64,000 nucleotides of DNA from Candidatus Pseudothioglobus aerophilus (GCA_014384565.1 JACNFO010000061.1:1-64000); one strand, 5' to 3'; shown: positions 19,981 through 30,115, counted from the stretch's first letter. The notes: generated from the letters alone by a model not told the origin. Program-made: numbers and translations.

Positions 19981-22900
19981 GATTAAAGAATCATAAGAGT
20001 GACTTTATAGATCAATCTGAAGCTCTAAGCTTTATATTTAATAACAAATCCTATAAGGGTTATAAGGGCGATACCTTGGCGTCTGCATTAATAGCAAATG
20101 ATGTTCTATTCTTTGCTAGGAGCTTTAAATATGGACGTAAGCGTGGCCTAATGGGTTCAGGTGTTGAAGAGCCTAACGCACTTGTTTCACTAGAAATTGG
20201 TGGGCGCTATACGCCTAATTTGAAGGCAACTGAAGTTATGCTTTATGATGGCTTAAGTGCTGTGAGCTCTAGTAATCCAAATTCAATTGATTTTCGCGCT
20301 TTAATTAAACCATTACATCGATTTATGCCAGCAGGTTTTTATTATAAAACCTTTATAAAGCAAAAGGTTTGGGCAATGGTTGAAGACAGTCTAAGATCAA
20401 TTGCAGGCTTTTCAAAAGCCCCTACTGAAAAAGATGAGGATGTTTATGATCATATTTTCCATCATACTGAGGTCCTTGTTGTTGGAGGTGGCGTAGCAGG
20501 AATAACAGCTGCATTAGAAGTTCTCAATAACTCTAAAACTACAAGGGTTATTTTGGTTGATGAGCGAGCGCATTTAGGCGGGGAATTATTTAATGAATTT
20601 CAAAGTGATGATACTGCCATTAGTTGGCATCATGATAATCTTAGCAAGTTACTGGAATTTAAAAATGTAGCCAATAGTCGTTTGAAAATATTCTCCCGAT
20701 CAACAGCCTATGCTTGGTATGACCATAACTATATAGAGGTATTGCAAACTAATGCTACTGGTGAGTCATTGATATCAGGAGTCACACAAGCTGCTAGGAA
20801 AGTGCTGCATAAGATAAGAGCTAAAGAAGTTATATTGGCAACTGGAGCTCATGAGCGCCCTATGTTATTTGAAACGAATGATTTAGCAAATATAATGTTG
20901 AGTCAGTCTGTTAGGCGTTACCTTAATGAATTTGGTGTAATCTCAGGCAAAGATGTTGTTTTGTATGGAAATAATGACAGCATCTATAGCACAGCAATTG
21001 ACATCAAAAATAATGCGATTAACTGTAAGGTCATTGATATTAGACCGTCTGGCGGTGAGAGTGAAACTGTTTTAAAGGCAAAAAAATTAGGTATCGAAGT
21101 TCTCCAAGGTTATGCTGTGCTAAAAGCACATGGAACAAACCTAGTAAAAGGTATCGAGATTTCTTCGGTTGAATTGCAAGGCAAGAAGTGGAGGCTCACA
21201 GGTCCTTCAAAAAGATTAAATTGTGACTTATTGGCATCATCAGGTGGCTTTAATCCTGTGGTCCACCTTGACTGTCATTGCGGCGCAAAAACTTTTTTTG
21301 ATGAAGATTCTCAAGCTTTTTTGCCACAAAAGGTGCGAAAAAATAGACAAGTGTGTGGCTCAATTAGTGCCATTGGATTTTGGAAGGATGTTGTAATTGA
21401 TGCAAAAAATAAAGCTCAATTGATACTTTTATCTTTGGGCGAAATTAAGAAATCTACCCAAGATAGCATGAGCAAAAATTATTTAGATTACTACAATGCT
21501 AGTCAATTTTTTGTGCCAATAGAAATTCTGAATAGGCCAAAAGTGTTTATTGATATGCAAAATGACGTAACTACTTTAGACGTTGCTCTGGCAATTAGGG
21601 AGGGGTATCGTTCGATTGAACATATTAAGCGTTACACTGCGATGGGATTTGGAACTGATCAAGGTAAAACTGGCAATATCAACGGTATTGCTGTTGCAGC
21701 CCAGTTTCTAGATGTTCCTTTGTCTGAAGTTGGAACAACTACATTTCGCCCAGCCTATACTGGAGTTGATTTTGGTGCTATGGCAGGCCGGGAAGTGGGA
21801 GGTTTTTTTGATCCCCAAAGGTATACAACAATTCATGACTCTCATTTAGAAAGTGGAGCAGAGTTCGAGGTCGTAGGCCAGTGGTACCGACCTTGGTATT
21901 ATCCAAAGAGTGGAGAAGATATTCATCAAGCAGTTAATAGAGAGTGTCTTGCCGTTAGAACTTCACTAGGAATGATGGATGCATCAACTCTTGGAAAAAT
22001 TGATGTTCAAGGGAAAGATTCTAGAGAATTTTTATCCAGAGTTTATACCAATGCTTGGATGAAACTTGCTCCAGGAAGCTGTCGTTATGGACTTATGTGT
22101 AATGAGAAAGGAATGATCATTGATGACGGAGTTTCAACCTGCATCAATGATAATCACTTTATTATGACTACTACAACTGGTGGTGCTGCAAGCGTTTACT
22201 CTGCTCTAGAGATGTGGTTACAAACCGAGTGGAGTGACTTAGATGTTCACCTTAGTAGTGTTACAGACCAATTTGCAACCGTCGCAGTTGTTGGACCAAA
22301 TGCTCGTAATTTGATGAAAGTTCTATGCCATGACATTGACTTTGAGCGTGATAATTTTAAGTTTATGCAGTGGCGACCTGGAACAGTATGCGGGGTGCAA
22401 GCAAGGGTTATGAGGATTAGTTTTTCTGGCGAACTTGCTTATGAAATTAATATTGAGGCTAATTATGGTCGATATATTTGGGATGAGGTTGCATTGGCTG
22501 GAAAGCCATGGAATATAACGCCTTATGGAACTGAATCAATGCACGTACTTCGCGCAGAAAAAGGTTATATTATTGTTGGTCAAGATACTGATGGTTCGAT
22601 GACACCAATGGATGTCAACATGAAGTGGATCCTTGCAAAAGATAAACCTTTTTCTTATATTGGCCGTCGTTCTTTTAGTATTTCTGCACTCAATTCTGAT
22701 GATCGCTTTCAACTAGTAGGCCTATTAACAAAGGATGCTCATGTTGTGCTTCCAGAAGGTTCTCACATAATTAATAATAAAGGAGGCTCGATAGGTTATG
22801 TGACCTCCAGTTATTTTAGCCCAATACTTAGAAGGTCAATTGCAATGGCTCAACTTAAGGGGGGACTTTCAAAAATGACTGAAATAGTCTTAGTTAAAAT

Positions 22901-22997
22901 TGTTCAAGAGAAACAAGGTTTAAAGGAAATCCCTTGTGAAGTTTCTAGAAGTGTTTTTTATGATATTGAAGGTGAAAAGGTGGATGGTAATGAGTAG
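19977..22997 (+). CDS. soxA: Sarcosine oxidase alpha subunit
   Basis: 1006 aa; N-terminal ferredoxin-like segment, FAD domain VLVVGGGVAGITAALE, C-terminal aminomethyltransferase domain. Confidence 0.96.
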   Translation: MRLKNHKSDFIDQSEALSFIFNNKSYKGYKGDTLASALIANDVLFFARSFKYGRKRGLMGSGVEEPNALVSLEIGGRYTPNLKATEVMLYDGLSAVSSSNPNSIDFRALIKPLHRFMPAGFYYKTFIKQKVWAMVEDSLRSIAGFSKAPTEKDEDVYDHIFHHTEVLVVGGGVAGITAALEVLNNSKTTRVILVDERAHLGGELFNEFQSDDTAISWHHDNLSKLLEFKNVANSRLKIFSRSTAYAWYDHNYIEVLQTNATGESLISGVTQAARKVLHKIRAKEVILATGAHERPMLFETNDLANIMLSQSVRRYLNEFGVISGKDVVLYGNNDSIYSTAIDIKNNAINCKVIDIRPSGGESETVLKAKKLGIEVLQGYAVLKAHGTNLVKGIEISSVELQGKKWRLTGPSKRLNCDLLASSGGFNPVVHLDCHCGAKTFFDEDSQAFLPQKVRKNRQVCGSISAIGFWKDVVIDAKNKAQLILLSLGEIKKSTQDSMSKNYLDYYNASQFFVPIEILNRPKVFIDMQNDVTTLDVALAIREGYRSIEHIKRYTAMGFGTDQGKTGNINGIAVAAQFLDVPLSEVGTTTFRPAYTGVDFGAMAGREVGGFFDPQRYTTIHDSHLESGAEFEVVGQWYRPWYYPKSGEDIHQAVNRECLAVRTSLGMMDASTLGKIDVQGKDSREFLSRVYTNAWMKLAPGSCRYGLMCNEKGMIIDDGVSTCINDNHFIMTTTTGGAASVYSALEMWLQTEWSDLDVHLSSVTDQFATVAVVGPNARNLMKVLCHDIDFERDNFKFMQWRPGTVCGVQARVMRISFSGELAYEINIEANYGRYIWDEVALAGKPWNITPYGTESMHVLRAEKGYIIVGQDTDGSMTPMDVNMKWILAKDKPFSYIGRRSFSISALNSDDRFQLVGLLTKDAHVVLPEGSHIINNKGGSIGYVTSSYFSPILRRSIAMAQLKGGLSKMTEIVLVKIVQEKQGLKEIPCEVSRSVFYDIEGEKVDGNE

Positions 22998-23577
22998 TTT
23001 AGTAGAAAACAATGTTGTGGAATTTAGAACAACTTTTCAACCTGTTTTGGATCAGGATGGTTTTCTTATTAATCAGGATGACCTAGTTTGCCGTGAGATT
23101 ACAGATTTATCTTTAATGGTTATAAGAACATCAAAAGATCATAAAAAAAATGCTATTACTATTAAAGACATTTTTAATGCAAAGTTACCTGAATCTTTAT
23201 CTGCAAGCCTCAATGATAACGGTGATAATTTTCTATGGATAAGCCCAGATGAAATTTGGTTGCTACATAATAGAAATAATAAAGATCAACTTCTTGAAAA
23301 GCTTAAATCACTCCCTAAAGGAATGTCAACGATAGACAGTTCTGGAGCTTATGGTATTCTGGAGTTTTCAGGAAATAATGTAGATGCCTTATTGTCTAGA
23401 TGGATGAGTTATGATTTAGAGGGCTCCTTGACTATAGGTAAAGTTGTATCAACTACTTGTGGGCAAGCGCCAGTTTGTGTTTACCGAAATATTCAGGGAA
23501 ATTTATTGATGATGGTTAGACACTCGTTTTCTCATTATGTTGCTGGGTTATTAAAGGATAGTGCAAAAAGAATATAA
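22990..23577 (+). CDS. soxG: Sarcosine oxidase gamma subunit
   Basis: Position after soxA. ATG at 22990 overlaps the soxA stop by 8 nt. WISPDEIWLL and a C-terminal HSFSHYVAGLL pattern. Confidence 0.9.
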   Translation: MSSLVENNVVEFRTTFQPVLDQDGFLINQDDLVCREITDLSLMVIRTSKDHKKNAITIKDIFNAKLPESLSASLNDNGDNFLWISPDEIWLLHNRNNKDQLLEKLKSLPKGMSTIDSSGAYGILEFSGNNVDALLSRWMSYDLEGSLTIGKVVSTTCGQAPVCVYRNIQGNLLMMVRHSFSHYVAGLLKDSAKRI

Positions 23578-23593
23578 GGAAGAATAATTTATT

Positions 23594-24163
23594 ATGGAAA
23601 AGGTTAGCTTTAAAAGTATGGAGAATGGAACTGCTGAAGAGTATGCTTTTCTAAATGACCTTGAAGATGAATTTAATTTAGAGCTTCCAAAGCGATTGAT
23701 TGCTTCACTGCGATCACTTAATTCAAGTCTTTCTGGTTATCAAATTAGTAGACTTGAGCACAGTTTACAAGGTGCTACAAGAGCCCACTTTGCCGGGGAA
23801 GATTTGGAAATAATAATAGCGATTTTATTTCACGATATAGGAGATGGTCTAGCTCCATATTCACATTCAGAAATGGCAGCAGCAATTCTTCGACCTTTTG
23901 TATCAGAAAAGACTTATTGGATTGTAAAACATCATGGTGTCTTTCAGATGTACTACTATGCTCATCATTCAGGTGGAGATAGAAATGCTAGAGAATTATT
24001 TATTAATAGTCCTTGGTATCAAGATGCTATAAAGTTTTGTCATGAATACGATCAGAATTGTTTTGACCCAAATTATGAGACAAAGCCCCTAGAGTTTTTT
24101 ATTCCTATGATCAATGATTTTTTTTCAAGTCCCAAGTTCAATGAGCCTGAAAAACTTGTATGA
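23594..24163 (+). CDS. HD-domain protein, PhnZ-like (possible mixed-valent diiron oxygenase)
   Basis: Ordered ligands: RLEHSLQGATRA, LFHDIGDG, YSHSEMAAAIL, VKHHGVFQ, FCHEYDQNCFDP. 16 nt after soxG. Confidence 0.8.
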   Translation: MEKVSFKSMENGTAEEYAFLNDLEDEFNLELPKRLIASLRSLNSSLSGYQISRLEHSLQGATRAHFAGEDLEIIIAILFHDIGDGLAPYSHSEMAAAILRPFVSEKTYWIVKHHGVFQMYYYAHHSGGDRNARELFINSPWYQDAIKFCHEYDQNCFDPNYETKPLEFFIPMINDFFSSPKFNEPEKLV

Positions 24164-24195
24164 TAACTAATGATAATTCAAATTAATTTAATACA

Positions 24196-24720
24196 ATGAA
24201 TACTTTTTTACTTCACCTTCTGCCAAGACAAATACACCTAATTATTTTTATACTAGTAGGCTCATTGCTTGGTTATGCAGCTTATAGTATGAAGGTTCTA
24301 GGTCTAGAGGCTTGCACTCTTTGCATCACCCAGCAATTCTTTTACTGCCTTATTGGTGTTACAGCTTTTATTGCTTTTCTTCATAATCCTTACCCTTTTT
24401 TTAGTCAAATATACTCTGTACTGATATCTATTAGCTCAATTGTGGGAATTTGGATTTCTGGAAGACAAGTATGGCTTCAAGGATTGCCTGAAGATGAGGT
24501 GCCGTTATGTGGTCCGCCTCTAGAATATATCATTGATGTATTTCCATTTGCTGATGTAATTAATGCATTATTTATGGGCGATGGTAACTGTGCAGAAATT
24601 CCATGGAAGTTTTTAGGTCTTAGTATGGCAGGTTGGTCTTTGGTTTGGTTCCTAGTGATCTTTCTTTTAAGTATTTTAGCAATAAAAAAATCTACTTCTA
24701 TTTTTAAAACACAACAATAA
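24196..24720 (+). CDS. dsbB: Disulfide bond formation protein B
   Basis: LEACTLCITQQFF (CxxC) and PLCGPPLEYI; four TM segments. Confidence 0.92.
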   Translation: MNTFLLHLLPRQIHLIIFILVGSLLGYAAYSMKVLGLEACTLCITQQFFYCLIGVTAFIAFLHNPYPFFSQIYSVLISISSIVGIWISGRQVWLQGLPEDEVPLCGPPLEYIIDVFPFADVINALFMGDGNCAEIPWKFLGLSMAGWSLVWFLVIFLLSILAIKKSTSIFKTQQ

Positions 24721-24791
24721 GCTGACTATTTCCAAAATAAATACTTCTATGGTAAGATAATTTATCAATTAAGTAGAGTAATTTTTAGGAT

Positions 24792-25946
24792 TTGGCTGAT
24801 TTTAAAGAAACAGTAAAAAAACTATTTGATTCCGTTGATGTCCAGATCGATGGAGCTCGCCCGTGGGATCCAAAAATACATAATGAGCTTTTTTATGCAC
24901 GAGTTATTAGTGGAGGCTCTTTAGGGCTTGGTGAAAGTTATATGGATGGTTGGTGGGATTGTGATTCATTGGATCAATTTAGTGATAAATTACTAACTGG
25001 GCGAATTGACAAGCAAGTAAAGGCAACTAACCTAGCTTTTTTAGGTCATTTTATTAAGGCTTATCTCTTTAATGCTCAAACTAAAAAAAGAGCCTATATT
25101 GTTGGTAGAGAGCATTATGATACTGGGAATGATTTATTTTCGTTGATGCTAGACAAGAGAATGAATTACTCATGCGGCTACTGGAGAGGCACTGATAGCC
25201 TGGAGCAAGCACAAGTTAACAAATTAGATTTAGTTTGTAGGAAGCTCCACTTAAAACCTGGTATGGACGTCCTTGAAATTGGATGTGGTTGGGGGAGTTT
25301 TGCAAAGTATGCTTCACAAAATTATGATGTAAATGTTCATGGAGTAACTGTTTCAAAAGAACAGATGCATTATGCAGAAAGATCTTGCAAGGGATTAAAT
25401 ACTTCGTTTGAGTTGAAAGATTATCGAGAACTTAGCAAGAAATATGATGCCATAGTTTCAATAGGTATGTTTGAACATGTAGGTAGTAAGAATTATAAAA
25501 CATTTATGAATGTTGTCCATAGTTGCTTAAAGGAAGATGGGATGTTTTTACTGCATACAATTGGAAGGAATAATTCAACTCATGCGACTGACCCATGGAC
25601 GAATAAGTATATATTCCCAAATGGTATGACCCCTTCTTCTAGTCAAGTTAGTGAGGCCTTACAGGGTTTATTTGTAATCGAGGATTGGCATAGTTTTGGC
25701 CAAGATTATGATACAACATTAATGGCATGGAATGAAAACTTTCAAAACAATTATCATAGATTGAGTGAAAAATATGATGAACGGTTTAAGCGAATGTGGG
25801 AATATTATCTAATGATGTGTGCTGGCACCTTTCGCTCTAGAAGAAATCAATTATGGCAGCTAGTACTGTCAAAAAACGGAATAACAGGGGGTTATAACTA
25901 TAAAAATAATCCTAGATTTAGTGACCAAAAAGATCTTCTATCATAG
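24792..25946 (+). CDS. cfa: Cyclopropane-fatty-acyl-phospholipid synthase
   Basis: GSLGLGESYMDGWWDCD, VLEIGCGWGSFAKYA, MFEHVGSKNY, DPWTNKYIFPNG. Starts at a TTG codon. Confidence 0.96.
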   Translation: MADFKETVKKLFDSVDVQIDGARPWDPKIHNELFYARVISGGSLGLGESYMDGWWDCDSLDQFSDKLLTGRIDKQVKATNLAFLGHFIKAYLFNAQTKKRAYIVGREHYDTGNDLFSLMLDKRMNYSCGYWRGTDSLEQAQVNKLDLVCRKLHLKPGMDVLEIGCGWGSFAKYASQNYDVNVHGVTVSKEQMHYAERSCKGLNTSFELKDYRELSKKYDAIVSIGMFEHVGSKNYKTFMNVVHSCLKEDGMFLLHTIGRNNSTHATDPWTNKYIFPNGMTPSSSQVSEALQGLFVIEDWHSFGQDYDTTLMAWNENFQNNYHRLSEKYDERFKRMWEYYLMMCAGTFRSRRNQLWQLVLSKNGITGGYNYKNNPRFSDQKDLLS

Positions 25947-26490
25947 CAATAGATTTGCAGCCTGCATCAAGTACACTTTGTTGATTTTCAAAAGTAATTC
26001 CCCCTATACCAACAATAGGAATATTAATATTACTTTTAATATTTTGAATCATTGAGATGGAACAATAAGCAGCATTTGGTTTAGTTTTAGATTTAAAAAC
26101 AGCCCCTAAAGCAATATAATTTGCACCATTCTTTTCAGCTTCTAGAGCAAGTTCAAGATTATTATGGCATGAAACACCAATAATAAATTTCTTGCCAAGC
26201 AGCCTTCTTGCAGAAGGAACATCCACATCATTTTGCCCCAAGTGAACACCATCCGCACCAATTTTCTTACAAAGGTTGACATCATCATTGACTATAAATA
26301 AAGTATTATGTTGTAGGCATAGTTCAAGCAACTGTGTTGCTTCATCTAGCTTACGTTTTTCGTCTTGGATTTTACGGCGGTATTGGAGAATATTTACTTT
26401 ATGTTTTTTAATTGCATTCTCAATAAGGGTGATATTCAGGTCTTTATCTGGTGTGATTCCGTACAGACCTTTTATTCTTTGATTTAACAT
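25918..26490 (-). CDS. thiE: Thiamine-phosphate synthase
   Basis: LYGITPD, FIVNDDVNLCKKIGADGVHLGQNDV, YIALGAVFKSKTKP, VGIGGI. Start set at ATG 26490 rather than track start 26523. Confidence 0.93.
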   Translation of the reverse strand: MLNQRIKGLYGITPDKDLNITLIENAIKKHKVNILQYRRKIQDEKRKLDEATQLLELCLQHNTLFIVNDDVNLCKKIGADGVHLGQNDVDVPSARRLLGKKFIIGVSCHNNLELALEAEKNGANYIALGAVFKSKTKPNAAYCSISMIQNIKSNINIPIVGIGGITFENQQSVLDAGCKSIAMIEDLFGH

Positions 26491-26493
26491 ATC

Positions 26494-27450
26494 ATGGCTC
26501 TTTTTCAAACTAAGAAAATTCAATCATTTATAGTATTCATTATAATCTTGGCATCTATCTTATGGATATTTCAAGATAATTTTCTAAAGCTTTTGGCATT
26601 TCAAAAAGTTTCAGAACAATCAATTTTAACTGCTGAAGAGCCTGATGAAACTGCTTATCTTGAAAAAATAGATAATTTTATTCTTAAAGAATATTCAAAT
26701 GAGCAGGTTTTATTGCATACGATACAAGCTGATACTTATTACAGTTATAAAAACTCCCCAGTCCAGATTGTCGACGTTGAAGTTAAAACATTTAATGAGA
26801 AACAAGAAGAAGGACTCGTACTTAGATCAAACCGCGCTGAAATTCTTAAATCTGGCGAGATGTTTTTTAATGGTGAGGTAAAAATTCAAACTAAGACAGG
26901 AGTTTCTCATGAACTTGATACTGAGTCTTTAATAGTTCTTAGTGATAATGGTCAAATTAAAAGCAATAAAGAGGTCACATATTTAGGTGAGACAGTAAGA
27001 ATTATTTCTGAGGGAATGGAAATGAATATTGATAGTGATACAATGTATTTAAGTGGTAATGTTAAAATTGTTGAAGACTCTGGTATGACGGTTGATACAA
27101 AAAATTTATATATTAGTCACAATGCAGGTGAAAAAATATATAAAAGTAAAGAGAAAACTGTTTATCGTTCAAAAGATACTATTGTTAATTCAGAAAATGG
27201 AATTGATATGGATATGAATATAAAGCTAATTAATCTGTTAGGAAAAGTAGAGATTGTGAGTGGTCCTGGAGATATTCTTAAGAGTTCTAATGTTGTAATT
27301 GATCAGTCCAATGATGGTGAAGTCTTAAAATCTAACTCACTTTCCCACTTTAAATCAGATACTGTTGACATAAAGGCAAAAAAAATGCATTATGATGCTG
27401 TAACAAAGAAACTTGAATTAATGAATAAGGTTGTGGCTGTTTATGAATAA
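26494..27450 (+). CDS. lptC: LptC-like LPS export protein (unusually long)
   Basis: N-terminal TM anchor then beta-rich repeats (LRSNRAEILKSGEMFFNGEVKIQTKTG); immediately precedes lptA. Confidence 0.8.
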   Translation: MALFQTKKIQSFIVFIIILASILWIFQDNFLKLLAFQKVSEQSILTAEEPDETAYLEKIDNFILKEYSNEQVLLHTIQADTYYSYKNSPVQIVDVEVKTFNEKQEEGLVLRSNRAEILKSGEMFFNGEVKIQTKTGVSHELDTESLIVLSDNGQIKSNKEVTYLGETVRIISEGMEMNIDSDTMYLSGNVKIVEDSGMTVDTKNLYISHNAGEKIYKSKEKTVYRSKDTIVNSENGIDMDMNIKLINLLGKVEIVSGPGDILKSSNVVIDQSNDGEVLKSNSLSHFKSDTVDIKAKKMHYDAVTKKLELMNKVVAVYE

Positions 27451-27928
27451 AATTATTTTATTAATTACTATTTTTTTTACGACTTTTGTTTTTGCGCTCC
27501 CAGAAGATGCAAAGCAACCCATAGAAATTGAAGCTGAGTCTGTCATAGTTGATGAGCTATCCGGTTTTAATGAGTTTAGTGGAAATGCTGAAGTTAGGCA
27601 GGGTTCACTTTTAATGACTGCAGAACTTATCCAGGTTCAAACTAATACAGATGGTGTTGAAACAATGAAAGCAACTGGCACAGTTGATAGTCCTGCTAAG
27701 TATATTCAAAGTCAAGAAAATCAGGCACGTTTTATAGAGGCAACTGCAACATTAATTACCTATGATGTGAATGAAGGCATGATTTTTTTGGTTGGAAATG
27801 CCTACTTAATTCAAGGATTTGACTCGTTTAGTGGCGACACATTAACCTATGACATTAGTAACGATAAGGTAATTGTTAAAGGCTCAGAGGATGGGACTAA
27901 AAGAGTAAAGTTTAAAATCGATCTTTAA
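27443..27928 (+). CDS. lptA: LPS transport periplasmic protein LptA
   Basis: Signal peptide then PIEIEAESVIVDELSGFNEFSGNAEVRQGSLLMTAELIQV...; overlaps the lptC end. Confidence 0.9.
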   Translation: MNKIILLITIFFTTFVFALPEDAKQPIEIEAESVIVDELSGFNEFSGNAEVRQGSLLMTAELIQVQTNTDGVETMKATGTVDSPAKYIQSQENQARFIEATATLITYDVNEGMIFLVGNAYLIQGFDSFSGDTLTYDISNDKVIVKGSEDGTKRVKFKIDL

Positions 27929-27940
27929 AAAAACTATAAT

Positions 27941-28594
27941 TTAACTAATTAGAGCTGATGTAATTCTATTTTTGACTTCATCAAGTGAGCCAACTCCACT
28001 TATAGCGATAAACTTTGAGCCTGAAGCAGCAATTTTTGCATCATCACGATAGTATTTAACAAGCGGCTCAGTTTGTTTGTGGTAAATTTTTAATCGCCCT
28101 CTAACAATAGTTTCATCATCATCAACCCGCTGAATTAAATCTTCACCAGTTAAGTTATCCTTGCCTTCTAATGTAGGTGGGTTGAAGGCAATATGATATG
28201 TTCTTCCTGAAGGTAAATGAACGCGGCGACCAGACATTCTAACTACAATGTCATCGTCTGGAACTTTAACCTCAACAACATAGTCAATCTTAATTCCTTG
28301 TAATTTAAGAGAATCAGCTTGATTAATGGTTCTAGGAAATCCATCAAGTAAATAGCCATTACTACAATCTTTTGATTGAACTCTTTCTTTAACCAAAGCA
28401 ATAATTATCTCATCAGGGACAAGGTTTCCTGCGTCTATAGTTTTTTTCGCTTCGAGCCCAATAGAAGTTCCTGCATTTACTGCTGCCCTCAGCATATCAC
28501 CCGTAGAAATCTGGGGGATATTAAATTTTTCACAGATATGAGCTGCTTGAGTGCCTTTTCCAGCACCAGGCGGCCCTAATAAAATAACATTCAT
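27941..28594 (-). CDS. adk: Adenylate kinase
   Basis: [49 protein letters not shown]. Confidence 0.98.
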   Translation of the reverse strand: MNVILLGPPGAGKGTQAAHICEKFNIPQISTGDMLRAAVNAGTSIGLEAKKTIDAGNLVPDEIIIALVKERVQSKDCSNGYLLDGFPRTINQADSLKLQGIKIDYVVEVKVPDDDIVVRMSGRRVHLPSGRTYHIAFNPPTLEGKDNLTGEDLIQRVDDDETIVRGRLKIYHKQTEPLVKYYRDDAKIAASGSKFIAISGVGSLDEVKNRITSALIS

Positions 28595-28609
28595 ATGGAC
28601 ACTTTGTAG

Positions 28610-29854
28610 TTAAACTTCAAAAGGCGGTAATTTTTTCTTAACTTTTGATTTTTGCATTACGACATAATCGGGTAACCCATTATTATACGGTGGATAGTTC
28701 TCACCTTCAATAAGTGGAAGCAAATATTCACGACATGAATTGGTAATTGAAAACCCATCTTCTGAAATATAATTTTCGGGCATCATTTTTTCGACGTTAG
28801 CAATGTCTTTTAATTCGCCATAACCTATTTCCCATTGATAGGGGTTATTAGATAACCTGACAATCGAAGGCATAATGGAGTTCTTACCATCTAGTGCCAT
28901 TTCAACTGCAGCCTTGCCAAGAGCATAAGCTTGTTTCACATCTGAATTCGAGGCTAAGTGACGGGCTGATCGCTGAAGATAGTCTGCTACTGCCCAGTGG
29001 AATTTATAACCTAAGGCTTTTTTTACTATATTTGCAACAACTGGCGCTGCGCCACCTAATTGAGCATGTCCAAAGTCATCACGCGTTCCTTGCTCAGCTA
29101 AAAATTTTCCATCAGGCCATTTTGTTCCTTCTGAAACGACAATAGTGCAGTAGCCAAACTCTTTCACATTCATATCTACTTTTTCTAGGAATTTCTCTTC
29201 ATTGAAGTCAATTTCTGGAAAAAGAATTACAACTGGTATTGACGAGTCAACAAGTCCTCCAGCAGCTGCTATCCATCCAGCATGACGCCCCATAACCTCA
29301 AGTACAAAAATCTTTGTTGACGTAGCAGCCATTGATGCGACATCAAAACTAGCCTCCATCGTAGAGACTGCAATATACTTAGCTACCGAGCCAAAACCAG
29401 GGCAATTATCAGTAACAGGAAGATCGTTATCAACGGTTTTAGGAATATGAATCGCTTGAATCGGATACCCCATACTTTCTGAGAGCTGAGAAACCTTTAG
29501 GCAGGTATCTGCCGAGTCTCCCCCACCATTATAAAAAAAATAACCAATGTTATGAGCCTTAAAAACCTCAATGAGGCGTTCATATTCTGCTCTATTTGCT
29601 TCAAGAGATTTCATTTTATAGCGACAAGATCCAAACGCACCTGAAGGAGTATGAGTTAGTGCTGCTATATCTGCATCAGTTTCAACTGACGTATCAATCA
29701 AATTCTCAGTTAAGGCTCCAATGATTCCATTCTCACCTGCATATACAGTGCCAATTTTATCTGGATGTTTACGAGCTGTTTCAATCACGCCACTAGCCGA
29801 AGCATTTATTACTGCAGTAACTCCTCCAGATTGAGCATAAAAAGCATTTTTCAT
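28610..29854 (-). CDS. PPi-dependent 6-phosphofructokinase
   Basis: PFK fold with GGGDS and IPKTVDNDL. Asp and Lys occupy positions that are Gly in ATP-dependent PFKs. Confidence 0.88.
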   Translation of the reverse strand: MKNAFYAQSGGVTAVINASASGVIETARKHPDKIGTVYAGENGIIGALTENLIDTSVETDADIAALTHTPSGAFGSCRYKMKSLEANRAEYERLIEVFKAHNIGYFFYNGGGDSADTCLKVSQLSESMGYPIQAIHIPKTVDNDLPVTDNCPGFGSVAKYIAVSTMEASFDVASMAATSTKIFVLEVMGRHAGWIAAAGGLVDSSIPVVILFPEIDFNEEKFLEKVDMNVKEFGYCTIVVSEGTKWPDGKFLAEQGTRDDFGHAQLGGAAPVVANIVKKALGYKFHWAVADYLQRSARHLASNSDVKQAYALGKAAVEMALDGKNSIMPSIVRLSNNPYQWEIGYGELKDIANVEKMMPENYISEDGFSITNSCREYLLPLIEGENYPPYNNGLPDYVVMQKSKVKKKLPPFEV

Positions 29855-30115
29855 AATATTTTATTATTAGTTTGTAGTTAAAATAAAAAGGAGATAAATT
29901 TAAGGGCACTGCTCTAATCAGCACACTTATAAATTTCTCTTCAAACTCCACAGAAGTATATCATTTGAAGTCAATATAGCCTTCAATAATTCTATAGTGC
30001 AGTTTAATTATATTAATATTAAGTATTTTTAAAGAAATATAATTTTATAGAGGACAAATTAAGAATTTGTGTCAATTTGTTTCATTAATAATTTGCAAGT
30101 TGCTAATAATACTTT

